In this document: piece after piece, positions 32,516 to 41,508 of the stretch | Layout of the letters: every line of letters starts with the position of its first letter | How positions within the stretch are numbered: position 1 is the stretch's first letter | From: Bacteroidota bacterium | Lineage (GTDB): Bacteria > Bacteroidota > Bacteroidia > Flavobacteriales > Weeksellaceae | Reading direction: 5' to 3' | DNA length: 41,969 nucleotides | NCBI GenBank assembly: GCA_023419095.1 | Contig: JAEZYN010000031.1 | Location: forward strand, 1 to 41,969 | Made by a program: the position numbers and the translations under genes | Notes under the pieces: generated by a model | Told to the model about the DNA's origin: nothing | Seen by the model: the letters and a program-made list of their open reading frames with translations, nothing else | Database searches by the model: none

Positions 32516-33543
32516 AACGCGGAATTTTTATAAAAATTAATGAGATTATCTTCAAAAACTTCGGATATCTTATTATTAAAAGCGAATTCCGGCGCTTTGG
32601 TGCCATTTTCAAGCTTTAAGTTTTCATTTTTAATGACGATTGCTTCATCCCACAGATTTTCGTTGATGAATTGCTGCATTGTAAATCGGCCACCTTCCAA
32701 GATTAATGATTGGATCTGCAACTCAAACAGTTTTTCCATTATCTGGTGCAGCATTTTTTCTTTTTCGATTTTTTTATAAATGACGTTGCTTTCCTGACCC
32801 TCTTTTATTCCGTTAAAAACTACGGTTTGCGCTTCATCATTCAATATATTAAAGCCGCGCGGAACCTTTAAGTTAAAATCAATAAGAATGCGGACAGGAT
32901 TTCTGCCAGATATTTCCCGCACCGTAAGAGCAGGATTGTCATTCAGGGCCGTCTGAGTCCCGACCAGAATGGCATGTTCGCGGCTTCTCAAGGTGTGCAC
33001 GAACTGTTTTGTGAGCAGGTTGCCGATCTGGGTTGGTTTAAAATCTTTATCTAAATAACCATCGCCGGATTCGGCCCATTTCAGAATGATATAAGGTCGT
33101 TTTTTCTTGTGGAACGTGAAAAATCGCCTGTTTATCAGCTGACATTCTTCTTCCAACACACCTGAGAAGACTTCAATACCCGCATCTTCAATTATTTTTC
33201 GACCTTTGCCATTCACTTTTGCATGTGGATCCAGCGTTCCGATCACCACTTTTTTAAATCCGATCGCGGCCAGCTTTTCGGCGCACGGCGGCGTTTTTCC
33301 GTAATGCGAGCAAGGTTCAAGCGAGACATAGATCGTAGATTCTCGCAGAAGTTCAGGGTTCTTTACGGAATTTATAGCATTGATTTCCGCATGTGCCTCT
33401 CCGGCCTTCCGATGGTATCCTTCACCGATGATCTTGTCATTATGCACGATCACGCTGCCGACTATCGGGTTTGGATAGGTCTGCCCCAGCGCATTTTCCG
33501 CGAGTTGTATGCAGCGCCGCATATAAATTTCGTCTTTCGTCAT
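32512..33543 (-). CDS. ribD: Bifunctional riboflavin deaminase/reductase
   Basis: Catalyses two successive steps of riboflavin synthesis: deamination of the diaminopyrimidine, then reduction of the ribose. Residues 1-145 are the deaminase, with zinc ligands H51 in HAEINAI, C78 in EPCSHYG and C87 in PPC, and E53 as the proton shuttle. Residues ~146-343 are the reductase with KWAESGDGYLD, RSREHAILVGTQTALNDNPALTVR and LILEGG. The C-terminal half is slightly diverged, as often in Bacteroidetes. The ATG at 33543 was chosen over an upstream TTG. No other rib gene and no FMN riboswitch is visible here. Confidence 0.95.
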   Translation of the reverse strand: MTKDEIYMRRCIQLAENALGQTYPNPIVGSVIVHNDKIIGEGYHRKAGEAHAEINAINSVKNPELLRESTIYVSLEPCSHYGKTPPCAEKLAAIGFKKVVIGTLDPHAKVNGKGRKIIEDAGIEVFSGVLEEECQLINRRFFTFHKKKRPYIILKWAESGDGYLDKDFKPTQIGNLLTKQFVHTLRSREHAILVGTQTALNDNPALTVREISGRNPVRILIDFNLKVPRGFNILNDEAQTVVFNGIKEGQESNVIYKKIEKEKMLHQIMEKLFELQIQSLILEGGRFTMQQFINENLWDEAIVIKNENLKLENGTKAPEFAFNNKISEVFEDNLINFYKNSAF

Positions 33544-33561
33544 CAAAATCTTGTTTAACCT

Positions 33562-33586
33562 AAAAAAGCCCGACTGATGCCGGGCC
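33562..33586 (-). terminator. Terminator between the secreted-protein gene and ribD
   Basis: Read on the minus strand, GCCCG and CGGGC form a short GC stem with an eight-base loop and run into six T residues. It ends the unit 36246-33604 before ribD begins. Confidence 0.8.
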
Positions 33587-33603
33587 GTAAATATTATAAA
33601 AAC

Positions 33604-34197
33604 TTAATTTCCGCCCTCTCGGACCACTTTTATTTCAGGAATTTTATACTCAATTAAATTTAACATGAGTTGGTCGCGCTGTTTTGCGAGCGCTTTAGCC
33701 GCCAATTTGGGGTCGCCGTACATTCTTTTCGCATAAGCTAAAATGAGAAAGTTCTTTTGCGTTCCGTTATTGTAAGGCTTGAAGCGGTAGATATTGTACT
33801 CTACGAAAGCGTCGCCTTTTTCAGGAGTTTCCGAAATGAAATAATCTACCACAAACTCGCTGCCGTCCGGACTTTCCGTTACATTTACCTTGGCAAATTT
33901 GTCTTTTTCCGCGCGGTTTTGAATCGATTCCACTTTTTGTCTTACGGCGAGCTCAATATCTATTTCCTTTGTAAAATAGGAAAAGTCAAGAATTTGGTTA
34001 AAATCTTCAATACGCTCATCGCGTGGCATGTACTGTTGGCGCATCAGTGTTTTTGATGCTTCTTTACTCCAGGCCAGAAAAAATTCTGTACCGTCCAGTT
34101 CAATCGGTCCCGGAATCGATAGCAAATCCCGGACTTCCTGTGCATTCACAATCGAAAATGTACCCAGAAATATAGCAAAAAGCAGTCGTCTAAACAT
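33604..34197 (-). CDS. Secreted protein of unknown function (197 aa)
   Basis: An N-terminal signal peptide (MFRRLLFAIFLGTFSIVNAQ) predicts export, with cleavage likely after NA at residue 19. The mature part contains GTEFFLAWSKEASKTLMRQQYMPRDE, a strand-rich middle with FVVDYFISETPEKGDAFVEYNIYRFKPY, and a helical C-terminus KLAAKALAKQRDQLMLNLIEYKIPEI. No Cys after the signal, no sorting domain and no enzyme motif are seen. I do not recognise a family. It follows the DUF349 gene by nine bases, so the two are co-transcribed. Confidence 0.75.
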   Translation of the reverse strand: MFRRLLFAIFLGTFSIVNAQEVRDLLSIPGPIELDGTEFFLAWSKEASKTLMRQQYMPRDERIEDFNQILDFSYFTKEIDIELAVRQKVESIQNRAEKDKFAKVNVTESPDGSEFVVDYFISETPEKGDAFVEYNIYRFKPYNNGTQKNFLILAYAKRMYGDPKLAAKALAKQRDQLMLNLIEYKIPEIKVVREGGN

Positions 34198-34206
34198 ATC
34201 GGAAAG

Positions 34207-36246
34207 TTATTGGTTTTCGCCGACAACGATGTTATGAAGACTTTGCTTCATATTTTCAAGCTGTAACTTTTTTTCATCGATCCTGTCGAAAGTGTCTTTC
34301 AGAAGCGGGTTTTCGCGTGTCGGGTTGCTGAAGAAACCGAGGTTGTTTTCCATTTTCACGATTTCCGCTTCCAGGTCTGCGATTTGATTCTTGATTTTAC
34401 GCGCTTTATCAGTTAGCTGATTTTCCGAAAGGCCTTCCTCCTTCAGGTCATAATCATGAATTTTGTTGAGCTTCATCTTCTCACGCAGTGCTTTGTTGAA
34501 CTCCGTGTTGATGCTCAGTTTTTCACGCGGAACTTTGCCGATGTTGTTCCAGCTCGTTTTTATCTGCTCGATTCTTTCCACGCTACCTTCCTCATCGCTT
34601 ATTTCTTTCAGTTCATCAAGAAGCTGCTTTTTCCTCTTGTAATTTTCTTTCCAGTTATCATTGGACGCGTTATTTTTCTCGCGGTAATTATTGAAAAAAG
34701 TATTGCATGCATCACGGAAATCGTCCCAGACTTTATTGGTCATGCTGCGTGGAACGTGCCCGATCTGCTTCCAGTCTTCCTGTAGTTTTTTAAACAACGG
34801 CACCGCAGTTTCCCAATCTTCCGAAAGACTGTTGTCCTTCGCAGTCTGGATGAGTTGAAGTTTTTTCTCCAGATTGGCGTGTTGCGATGTCTTTAATCCT
34901 TTATAAAAATCGTTTTTGGCCGAATTGAAATTCTTGAGCTGAAGTTTAAACTCATTCCAGTTTTGGTTTGAAACTTTGCGCGGCACGCTGCCAATTTTCA
35001 GAAACTCGCCGCGCAGATCCTCGATTTTTCTGATGGCGTTTTGCCAGTAATTGTGGTTGGGCTCTTTTTCAGGTTTTGCCAGTTTTTTCAGTTCCTCAAT
35101 TATCTTATTTTTCTTCTCGAGGTTTTCGTTTTGCTCCGTTTCTATCTGTGCGGAAAGTTCCGACTTGCGGTCGTGGATCTTATTTGAGATCTCTTTGAAC
35201 ATCTCCCAGGTTTTCTCCCGGAATTCCTCCGCCACAGGCTCGGCTTCTTCTTTCCAGAGTTTGTGCAGATACTGAAGCTCGTTGAGTGCTTTCTGCACGG
35301 CCGGCTCTTCCTGCAGCTGCTTCGCACGTTCGATGATATGCTGTCTTTTCTCAAGATTATGCGCGAATTCCTGCTCCAGATATTCTTTGTTCATATCCAG
35401 CATCTGATAGAACTGGTTCAGATGATGGAAGTAGTTGTTGTTCAGTATTTTAAATTCAGATTTTGCTACCTGACCCGCGTTTTTCCAGGCATCCTTTATT
35501 TCGCGGATGGCTTTGAAAAGATTGGTGCCGGCTTCTGTATTGGTGTAAAGCGCCTTTAATTTTTCGATGATATCCTGTCTTTCCACAAGATTTGCGGCGT
35601 GTTGCTCCTCCTGTTTCTTGCTGTAGGCATCATTTTTTTCGCGGAACTGATGCGCTAAATTTGAAAAGCGGCTCTGCTCCGGATGATGGTAATCGAAATC
35701 TGCGGCGTCGCCTCCTTTTTCTATATAGGCTTTCTTTTCCATTTCCGTGTCGTCCTGGATGAATTTATAGGCCTGATCTTTAAGCTGATTAAATTTTTTG
35801 AAATGGGCGCCGGCATCTTCTTTAGAAATCAGATTTTGCATCTCATCCAAAATCTCACTCAGATTCATATGTGAAATTTCTTCCGGTTCGTCAGCAGAAT
35901 GATTTTCTTCCGCATCAGATGAATCTTGAGTTACGGTATCGGAAACTTTAATTTCCGCAACTTTAGAATCTTCATTTTGAATTTCAGCATTTTCTGTTTC
36001 GGCAGGTGTGTCGTCCATTTTGTCGGAATCTTTATTCATTTCTGTTTTATCGCGTTCCTCCTCGATTAGTCTGGAAGAGACCGCCACTTCAGTTGGGTTT
36101 GCACTCGATTCCTGTGTGTCCTGTTGCTCACTGGTGGCTGTGTTGACGCCGTAAGCGCTTTTGTTTTCGATTTGGCCGTCCGCTGCATTTTCGGTAGTTT
36201 CAGGCTTTTTATTGGGTTGTTCAGAGAAAGATTCTTCTGTGGTCAT
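34207..36246 (-). CDS. DUF349 repeat protein
   Basis: A 679-residue, highly charged cytoplasmic protein. The first ~130 residues are acidic and low in complexity, probably disordered. The rest is helical, with about five DUF349 repeats: around IREIKDAWKNAGQVAKSEF, LQYLHKLWKEEAEPVAEEF, IEDLRGEFLKIGSVPRKV, FKKLQEDWKQIGHVPRSM, and IEQIKTSWNNIGKVPREKL. A C-terminal coiled coil (LTDKARKIKNQIADLEAEIVKMENN) follows. The function of DUF349 is not established. The ATG at 36246 was preferred; a 13-residue upstream extension looks unconserved. It forms a unit with the secreted-protein gene. Confidence 0.85.
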   Translation of the reverse strand: MTTEESFSEQPNKKPETTENAADGQIENKSAYGVNTATSEQQDTQESSANPTEVAVSSRLIEEERDKTEMNKDSDKMDDTPAETENAEIQNEDSKVAEIKVSDTVTQDSSDAEENHSADEPEEISHMNLSEILDEMQNLISKEDAGAHFKKFNQLKDQAYKFIQDDTEMEKKAYIEKGGDAADFDYHHPEQSRFSNLAHQFREKNDAYSKKQEEQHAANLVERQDIIEKLKALYTNTEAGTNLFKAIREIKDAWKNAGQVAKSEFKILNNNYFHHLNQFYQMLDMNKEYLEQEFAHNLEKRQHIIERAKQLQEEPAVQKALNELQYLHKLWKEEAEPVAEEFREKTWEMFKEISNKIHDRKSELSAQIETEQNENLEKKNKIIEELKKLAKPEKEPNHNYWQNAIRKIEDLRGEFLKIGSVPRKVSNQNWNEFKLQLKNFNSAKNDFYKGLKTSQHANLEKKLQLIQTAKDNSLSEDWETAVPLFKKLQEDWKQIGHVPRSMTNKVWDDFRDACNTFFNNYREKNNASNDNWKENYKRKKQLLDELKEISDEEGSVERIEQIKTSWNNIGKVPREKLSINTEFNKALREKMKLNKIHDYDLKEEGLSENQLTDKARKIKNQIADLEAEIVKMENNLGFFSNPTRENPLLKDTFDRIDEKKLQLENMKQSLHNIVVGENQ

Positions 36247-36324
36247 GGCAGTTTCGTTTAAGTTTATAAGAAGCGGTTGGCACACCTCTTTGTGTATCAG
36301 TGCACTAAATTAACTATTTTTTAT

Positions 36325-37053
36325 TTAAAGATTCCAAATTTCCCATGCTTTTTCAGCCTGCTGTTCGAGCATATAGAGACCATTGACAGTTTTCGCGCCG
36401 TACCGCGATGAATTTTTAATAAAAGCAGTTTCAGACGGATTATAAATCAGGTCAATCACCAGATGGCGGTCCGTAAGCGCATCAAAGGGAAACTCAACGC
36501 AATTTTCCACATCCGGGAAAGTGCCTACAGGCGTGCATTGCACAATCAGAAGGTTTTCAGCCACGGTTTCGGCGTTCAAGTTTTCGAAATTTAGTTCCGA
36601 ATTACGGCTTACTGTGATAAAATCAATTCCGTTTTTTTTGAGGACATACTGCACAGCTTTCGCGGCGCCACCATTACCCAGAATAATAGCGGAACGGTGA
36701 TCGGCAATCCAATGAAGCAGTAGTGTTTTTTCAAAACCGAAAACATCCGTGTTGTAGCCGGTTTTTATACCGTTTTTAATTGAAATACAGTTCACCGCAC
36801 CGGTTTTGCGCGCTTCATCGCTCAGTTCGTCGAGGTAAGGAATTATTTTTTCTTTATATGGAATCGTTACATTCAGTCCGCGTAAACTGCGATTGCAAAA
36901 ATGCGATTCAACATCCGATATATCCGCCAAATCGTATAATTCATAGCTGTAATTCTTCAGCATCAGTCTTTGAAATTTATTCTCGAAATACCGCTTTGAA
37001 AATGAATAGGATATATTTCTGCCTATAAGTCCGAATGATTTCTGTTCCATCAT
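36325..37053 (-). CDS. aroE: Shikimate dehydrogenase
   Basis: Reduces 3-dehydroshikimate with NADPH in the chorismate pathway. The 242-residue form is at the short end of the family, as usual in flavobacteria. It shows the shikimate-binding SYSFSK (15-20), the catalytic Lys in LNVTIPYKEKI (K67), and Asp in GYNTDVFGF (D103). A NADP-binding loop ILGNGGAAKAVQYVL lies near 123-137. Two ATG codons are adjacent at 37053 and 37050. The second sits exactly four bases after a TAnnTTTG box, so it may be the real start of a leaderless mRNA. Confidence 0.95.
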   Translation of the reverse strand: MMEQKSFGLIGRNISYSFSKRYFENKFQRLMLKNYSYELYDLADISDVESHFCNRSLRGLNVTIPYKEKIIPYLDELSDEARKTGAVNCISIKNGIKTGYNTDVFGFEKTLLLHWIADHRSAIILGNGGAAKAVQYVLKKNGIDFITVSRNSELNFENLNAETVAENLLIVQCTPVGTFPDVENCVEFPFDALTDRHLVIDLIYNPSETAFIKNSSRYGAKTVNGLYMLEQQAEKAWEIWNL

Positions 37054-37054
37054 T

Positions 37055-37062
37055 CAAAAATA
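37055..37062 (-). promoter_or_regulatory. Candidate aroE -7 element overlapping the start region
   Basis: Minus-strand TATTTTTG matches TAnnTTTG and ends one base before the first ATG and four before the second. A GTTG about 20 bases upstream could be the -33 element. Confidence 0.45.
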
Positions 37063-37169
37063 GAAAACCGTTTACTCGGACACAACACTTTTAAATATAA
37101 TAATGAAAGACAATCGAATTTAATGATATCAAAAGTTCTATTGTCTTAAAAAATAGCCCTAAAGTGGGA

Positions 37170-37200
37170 TTGATTCGGCCTGCATCGGGATGTACATTTG
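37170..37200 (+). promoter_or_regulatory. Promoter candidate for the delta-60 repeat gene
   Basis: TTG at 37170-37172, a 20-base spacer and TACATTTG at 37193-37200 fit the flavobacterial -33/-7 pattern. It lies 18 bases before the ATG at 37219. Confidence 0.55.
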
Positions 37201-37218
37201 CTAGAAAAATTTTACACA

Positions 37219-38633
37219 ATGAAAAAAACTTTATCAACTTTTATTGTGCTGGCCTTTACTGGTCTCAATGCACAATCACTCGACAACACGTTCGGAGCGA
37301 ACGGTACTTACACGCATCTGGATCTGATGAGCTATTTTGAGGCGACCGAGCTTCTCGACGGCAACGTGCTCCTCAGTGGCGACCGGTATATTGAAGATTT
37401 AAATATATCGCAGGCCAAAATGGTGAAAATGAAACCTGACGGAAGTATTATACCTCATTTGGAACGGGCGGAAGTTTTGTGATTGATCAGTATGCCGGCA
37501 TCGACTATTACGAAGCATTTTCACAGGCTTATCCATTGCCGGACGGAAAAATTCTGACCCTGTACGGTTCTGAATACGACAACGGAATTGACCAGAGCGT
37601 CATTTCATTCCGAATGCTGCGCCTGAATGCCAACGGAACGGTGGATAACACTTTCACAGGCTATCAGCAGAGCAATATAGCGGAAGAGGATGCGCCATAT
37701 GGTTTGATTCCATTACCTTCTTCAAAATTTTTGGTCTATGGTGGCGATTATATCATGAGATTTAATCAGAATGGAACATTGGACACAACATACGGAAATA
37801 ACGGTGTGAGATCATTCAGTGTTGATGTGGAAGAAATTAATCGGATAGGCAATGCCCTATATCTTCACGATTACTTAAGTAACAGGCTGATAAAACTCGA
37901 TAACGAAAGTTCCATCAATACCACCATTTTCAATTTAGCTCAGGGTTCCTATGTGCATTTCAGCGGAAACAATATTTTCATTGAAGATCCGAACGACAAA
38001 ATCATAAAGCTGAATGCAGATTTGCTGCCTGTAAGCAACTTTGGAGTTAACGGAACGGCAACTTATCAGGATTTTGTGGGCAGCAACTTCGTATTTCAGC
38101 CGGGAGGCAGCATCATTGCCGAAAATATTGATTATATCTACGATGGAAACAACAATACCATTGGTTATAACAAAAACTTCCGCCGCATCAATCCAAATGG
38201 TTCGCTGGATACCAGTTTTGGCACTGCGGGTGTTTATACCCTGTATGTTCCGGAAAGCGCGCCGTACTCACCGTGGAGTGACCAGTTCCTGCACAGCAAC
38301 GGCAAACTTTACCACGTTTTTTATGACAAAGAAGTGGATGTAGCCAATGCAACACTATATCTGAAACGCAGTAATTTACCTGCGGAGTTGCTTGCTGTAA
38401 GTGACCAGACTGAAGGTTCTACATTGCGGATCGTACAGAATCCGGTAAAAGACCGGCTGCTTCTAAGCGAACCGGTAAGCCAGGCGAAGATTTATGATTT
38501 GAGCGGCAGAGCCACTGAAATTGTTTTTGAAGGTAGTGAAAGTGCGGTGAACAGCCTTAAAGCGGGTGTTTATATGCTGAATGCTACTTCCAGAACGGGC
38601 AAAACAGTAACGCTTAAGTTCATTAAAAAATAG
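37219..38633 (+). pseudogene. Delta-60 repeat protein with T9SS sorting domain, broken by a frameshift
   Basis: The intact gene would encode about 471 residues: a signal peptide (MKKTLSTFIVLAFTGLNAQ), beta-propeller-like delta-60 (DUF5122) repeats such as LDNTFGANGTYT, NGTLDTTYGNNGV and NGSLDTSFGTAGVYT, and a C-terminal type A sorting domain (IVQNPVKDRLLL...LKAGVYMLNATS...LKFIKK). Such proteins are exported by the type IX system. Frame 1 stops at 37482 and frame 3 continues to 38633. At 37447-37460 the repeat motif should read DGSIDTSFG; inserting one G after ATT at 37449 restores it exactly. So a single-base deletion, or a sequencing error, splits the gene. The rest of the gene shows no decay. 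Confidence 0.88.
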
Positions 38634-38658
38634 GAACATATTAATTAAATGATCAGAG

Positions 38659-38690
38659 AATCCGCTTCTTTAGAGAGGCGGATTTTTTTT
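38659..38690 (+). terminator. Terminator after the delta-60 repeat gene
   Basis: AATCCGCTTCT (38659-38669) pairs with AGAGGCGGATT (38674-38684), one wobble, around TTAG, followed by a run of T. Confidence 0.9.
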
Positions 38691-38726
38691 GATTATTTCA
38701 GCTAAGCTGTTGGTTAAATATTTAAA

Positions 38727-38754
38727 CAAAAAAAGACCAGCTAGCGCCGGTCTT
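38727..38754 (-). terminator. Terminator after the endonuclease gene
   Basis: Minus-strand AGACCGGC and GCTGGTCT form an 8-bp stem with one G:T pair around a four-base loop, followed by a T run. It lies 22 bases after the stop of the gene ending at 38776. Confidence 0.88.
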
Positions 38755-38775
38755 ATTATTTAAAATCTAAATGAT

Positions 38776-39855
38776 TTACTGCACGATGAATTTGGTGCTG
38801 CTGCTTCCGGCTTTCAGGATATACACACCTTTTGGTAAGTTCTGAAGTGAAATCTTCGATGTGTTTTTGAACGGTTGGTTGACAGACTGAACCAGTTTTC
38901 CTGTAAGATCAAAGATCTGTACCTGCCTAATTTCATTAAGATTCTCGCCTTTAACGCTGATTTCGCCGTTTTTCACCGGATTCGGGAAAACCTGCAGTCC
39001 ACCTGTTTTTACTTCTGTTTCGCCTGTTGCGAGTGTTGAAGTCCAGATCATTGTTACGTATTCCGGGTGATCAATATAAGGGTTTCGGTTGCCCTGGTAC
39101 GTGTATGCATAGTTGTTTCGGTCAATTTCCTTTTGCGAAACAGGATCATTCTGGTGCCACTGGAGCAAAAGATTGATATACCACTGATCGAAACCGCGGT
39201 CTGATGAACCATCCTGCGGGTTGTTCGCGTCGGTGTGTTTGAAGCTTGCAAGTCTGTCCTGGTAGCGGGTGATAAAATAAAGCAGACTTCGTGCGATGTC
39301 ACCTTTGAATTCATTGATAGGCTCAAATACAGTTCCGTTGTAACCCGGGAAGTTGCTTGTGCCGAGTTTCGAACCGTTAGTTGATGTCCAGCTTGCGGTT
39401 CCTACTGTACCGAAAGGGTAGTTGCTGCGTTTACCGTTCACATAGCCATCGGTAGGGAAGATGTGGAGGTAGTCACTTTTCATCGGCGCATTCTCATTGA
39501 AAAATCCCTGTGGAAAAACGTGCTCGCGGTTGTAGCATACGCCTTCACCATTGTAGTTTCCGCACTCCTTCTGTCCCGGAATCCAGTTGTAAGCATCCGG
39601 CCCGTTGGGTTTTTCCGAGTAAATGTCGAGGATTGTGTTGTCATTTTCATAATATTTATCCAGGTCACCTACTTTGTAAGCGTCAAGCAAAGCATTGTAG
39701 CCATTGTCACGGTGACCGTTCTTTACGATCTGGTGCAGCTGTGTTTTCAGGGCGTATCCGGTACCGGTTGCCGTATTATAATATCCGTTTGGGATTTGCG
39801 CTGCTGCGAAGCCCGCAATGAAGAGCGCAATTTGAAAATATAGTAACTTTTTCAT
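38776..39855 (-). CDS. Secreted endonuclease I family nuclease with T9SS sorting domain
   Basis: A 359-residue exported DNase/RNase of the EndA/endonuclease I family. The signal peptide is MKKLLYFQIALFIAGFAAAQ. The nuclease domain (about 21-275) carries the beta-beta-metal active site NREHVFPQGFF with N109, R110, E111 and H112. C98 and C107 nearby could form a disulphide. KSDYLHIFPTDGYVNGKRSNYPFG and FKGDIARSLLYFITRYQDRL also mark the family. The last ~75 residues (VFPNPVKNGEISVKG...FDLTGKLV...LPKGVYILKAG) are a type IX secretion sorting domain. The likely role is degrading external nucleic acid for nutrition. Confidence 0.94.
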   Translation of the reverse strand: MKKLLYFQIALFIAGFAAAQIPNGYYNTATGTGYALKTQLHQIVKNGHRDNGYNALLDAYKVGDLDKYYENDNTILDIYSEKPNGPDAYNWIPGQKECGNYNGEGVCYNREHVFPQGFFNENAPMKSDYLHIFPTDGYVNGKRSNYPFGTVGTASWTSTNGSKLGTSNFPGYNGTVFEPINEFKGDIARSLLYFITRYQDRLASFKHTDANNPQDGSSDRGFDQWYINLLLQWHQNDPVSQKEIDRNNYAYTYQGNRNPYIDHPEYVTMIWTSTLATGETEVKTGGLQVFPNPVKNGEISVKGENLNEIRQVQIFDLTGKLVQSVNQPFKNTSKISLQNLPKGVYILKAGSSSTKFIVQ

Positions 39856-39916
39856 ATCAGTTATTGATTAAAAATTAGGGGTGTAAAGGTAAAGAAAAAT
39901 TAGAAACGGTAAACTT

Positions 39917-41128
39917 TTACTTTTGAGTGGAATAGGTAGTGTTTACCTTGGAAAAAAACCAGGATACCGCTACACCGAAAACCGCTGCCGTACCGGCGAC
40001 AATAAAGTAATTCACCGGAAGAATGCGCACCGGAAATGCCAGGTCTGTGCCTGCACCGGCCTTGAAAAATCCGGTTTCGATCTGCACATAGCTCAGTACA
40101 GTCCCCAGCAGTAAGCCACTCAGGATACCAAAGGCTACAATGAGAATTCCGGTATAGAAGTAAATATTTCTAAGTGATCTCTGATTCAAACCTAACGAAA
40201 TCAATGATTTCGCCTGCTCCTTTTTGTCGAGCTGAAGGATGATGATCGCGCCGGCCAGATTGAAAGTGGTGATAAAAATCACCAGTGCGAAGATCAGGTA
40301 GATGAACAGTTTTTCGGTATTGATCATCTTCCAGAAGGCCGCATTTTCTTCAGATTTGGTGGTAAGGACGTACTTACTTCCCAATTTTTGCTGCAGAGCG
40401 CTTTTCACGGCTTGCGCTTCGTCGGCATTTTTAAGTTTAATGACGATTTGGTAAGCCGAATTCTTAGGGAGTTCCAGCAGTTCGCGTGTTAGTTCGATGG
40501 GTGATATCACCGTGTTGTCGAGCTGATCGTTGCCCGGAAAAACGCCGGACACAAAGATGTCGCGCTTGTTGAAAATATCCTCCTCCTTACTGATGATTCC
40601 GGTGCCGGGTTTGGGCATCATCAGGTTGGCCACGTCCGAACTTTCGCCCACCGGAATACTCAGCCGGTTGTCGAGCTTGTTTTCAAGCAGTACTTCGTTC
40701 GAATATTTAAAACTCGGGTAAGAGCCGTAGAAAATATTTTTGTCAATCGGATTCACCAGTACATAAGCCGAATCTACGCCGCGCAGATTGGCTATATCGC
40801 CGTTCTCGCGGAAATTGATGTATACTTTTTCTTCGATGACCTTTGAGAAATGCGCGATCTTCGGTTCAGACGCCAGCACTTTTGCAGCCTTCTGAATTTC
40901 CGGTAAAGTTTTCCCCGACTTGCTTTTAAGCGTAAGATCGGCGTGCAGGTTCGCAATCAGGTCCTGGTTTAGGTCCTCCAGGCCCGAAAACACCGAGATG
41001 ATGATGAACATCGCGGTGGCAGCCACCGTCATCGCCAGTGCCGCGAGCCACGTGATGAACGTCACGGCGGTACTGCCTTTCTTGGCCAAAAGGTAGCGCG
41101 TCGCGATATAGAACGGCGTGTTTTTCAA
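39917..41128 (-). CDS. LolC/LolE-type ABC permease
   Basis: A 403-residue inner-membrane permease of the FtsX/LolCE class, which extracts lipoproteins with LolD in proteobacteria. One N-terminal helix (STAVTFITWLAALAMTVAATAMFIIISVFSGL) is followed by a periplasmic domain of about 220 residues. Three C-terminal helices follow (LFIYLIFALVIFITTFNLAGAIIILQLDKKEQAKSL, YTGILIVAFGILSGLLLGTVL, YFIVAGTAAVFGVAVSWFF). The K-KEQAKSLISLG loop is the coupling region. No ATG is available: the frame opens at TTG 41128, at the conserved KNTPFYIATRYL. It starts 13 bases after the rbfA stop. No ATPase gene is adjacent. Confidence 0.9.
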   Translation of the reverse strand: MKNTPFYIATRYLLAKKGSTAVTFITWLAALAMTVAATAMFIIISVFSGLEDLNQDLIANLHADLTLKSKSGKTLPEIQKAAKVLASEPKIAHFSKVIEEKVYINFRENGDIANLRGVDSAYVLVNPIDKNIFYGSYPSFKYSNEVLLENKLDNRLSIPVGESSDVANLMMPKPGTGIISKEEDIFNKRDIFVSGVFPGNDQLDNTVISPIELTRELLELPKNSAYQIVIKLKNADEAQAVKSALQQKLGSKYVLTTKSEENAAFWKMINTEKLFIYLIFALVIFITTFNLAGAIIILQLDKKEQAKSLISLGLNQRSLRNIYFYTGILIVAFGILSGLLLGTVLSYVQIETGFFKAGAGTDLAFPVRILPVNYFIVAGTAAVFGVAVSWFFSKVNTTYSTQK

Positions 41129-41141
41129 GAGTTGTGGAGGT

Positions 41142-41504
41142 TTATAGAATCGGGTTGTCGCCTTCGCCTTTCAGTTCTTTCTCTATTTTTTCCACATCGT
41201 CCAGCGTGGTGTCGAGGTAGAAATTCAGGTCCGGAATGATACGCACCTGCTTGCCCATTTTCTGGCCCAGGAAGTTGCGGTAGGTAGATTTGTTCACCTC
41301 AATCTCCTTCATGATCGCGCTTCGCAGAGCCGGCGGAAAAATGCTGAGATATACCTTGGCAATACTCAGGTCGGCCGTGATTTTTACATCAGAGACGGTG
41401 ACCAGAAAATTCTGCTTGCTGTCAGAAGCCTGCTTCCGGAAGAGTTCGGCGAGGTCCTGCTGTATAATCTGGGCTACTTTTCTTTGTCTGTTGCTTTCGT
41501 TCAT
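41142..41504 (-). CDS. rbfA: Ribosome-binding factor A
   Basis: Binds the 30S subunit and helps mature the 5' end of 16S rRNA; also a cold-adaptation factor. The 120-residue KH-fold protein has the family N-terminus RQRKVAQIIQQDLAELF, the central VTVSDVKITADLSIAKVYLSIF, and the C-terminal VRIIPDLNFYLDTTLDDVEKIEKEL. It is first in a two-gene unit with the LolC/E-like permease. A -7 box lies four bases before its ATG. Confidence 0.95.
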   Translation of the reverse strand: MNESNRQRKVAQIIQQDLAELFRKQASDSKQNFLVTVSDVKITADLSIAKVYLSIFPPALRSAIMKEIEVNKSTYRNFLGQKMGKQVRIIPDLNFYLDTTLDDVEKIEKELKGEGDNPIL

Positions 41505-41508
41505 AGTG

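Noticed and set aside
37198..37218. Upstream TTG start for the delta-60 gene
   Set aside because: It overlaps the -7 box, and the ATG at 37219 begins a clean signal peptide.
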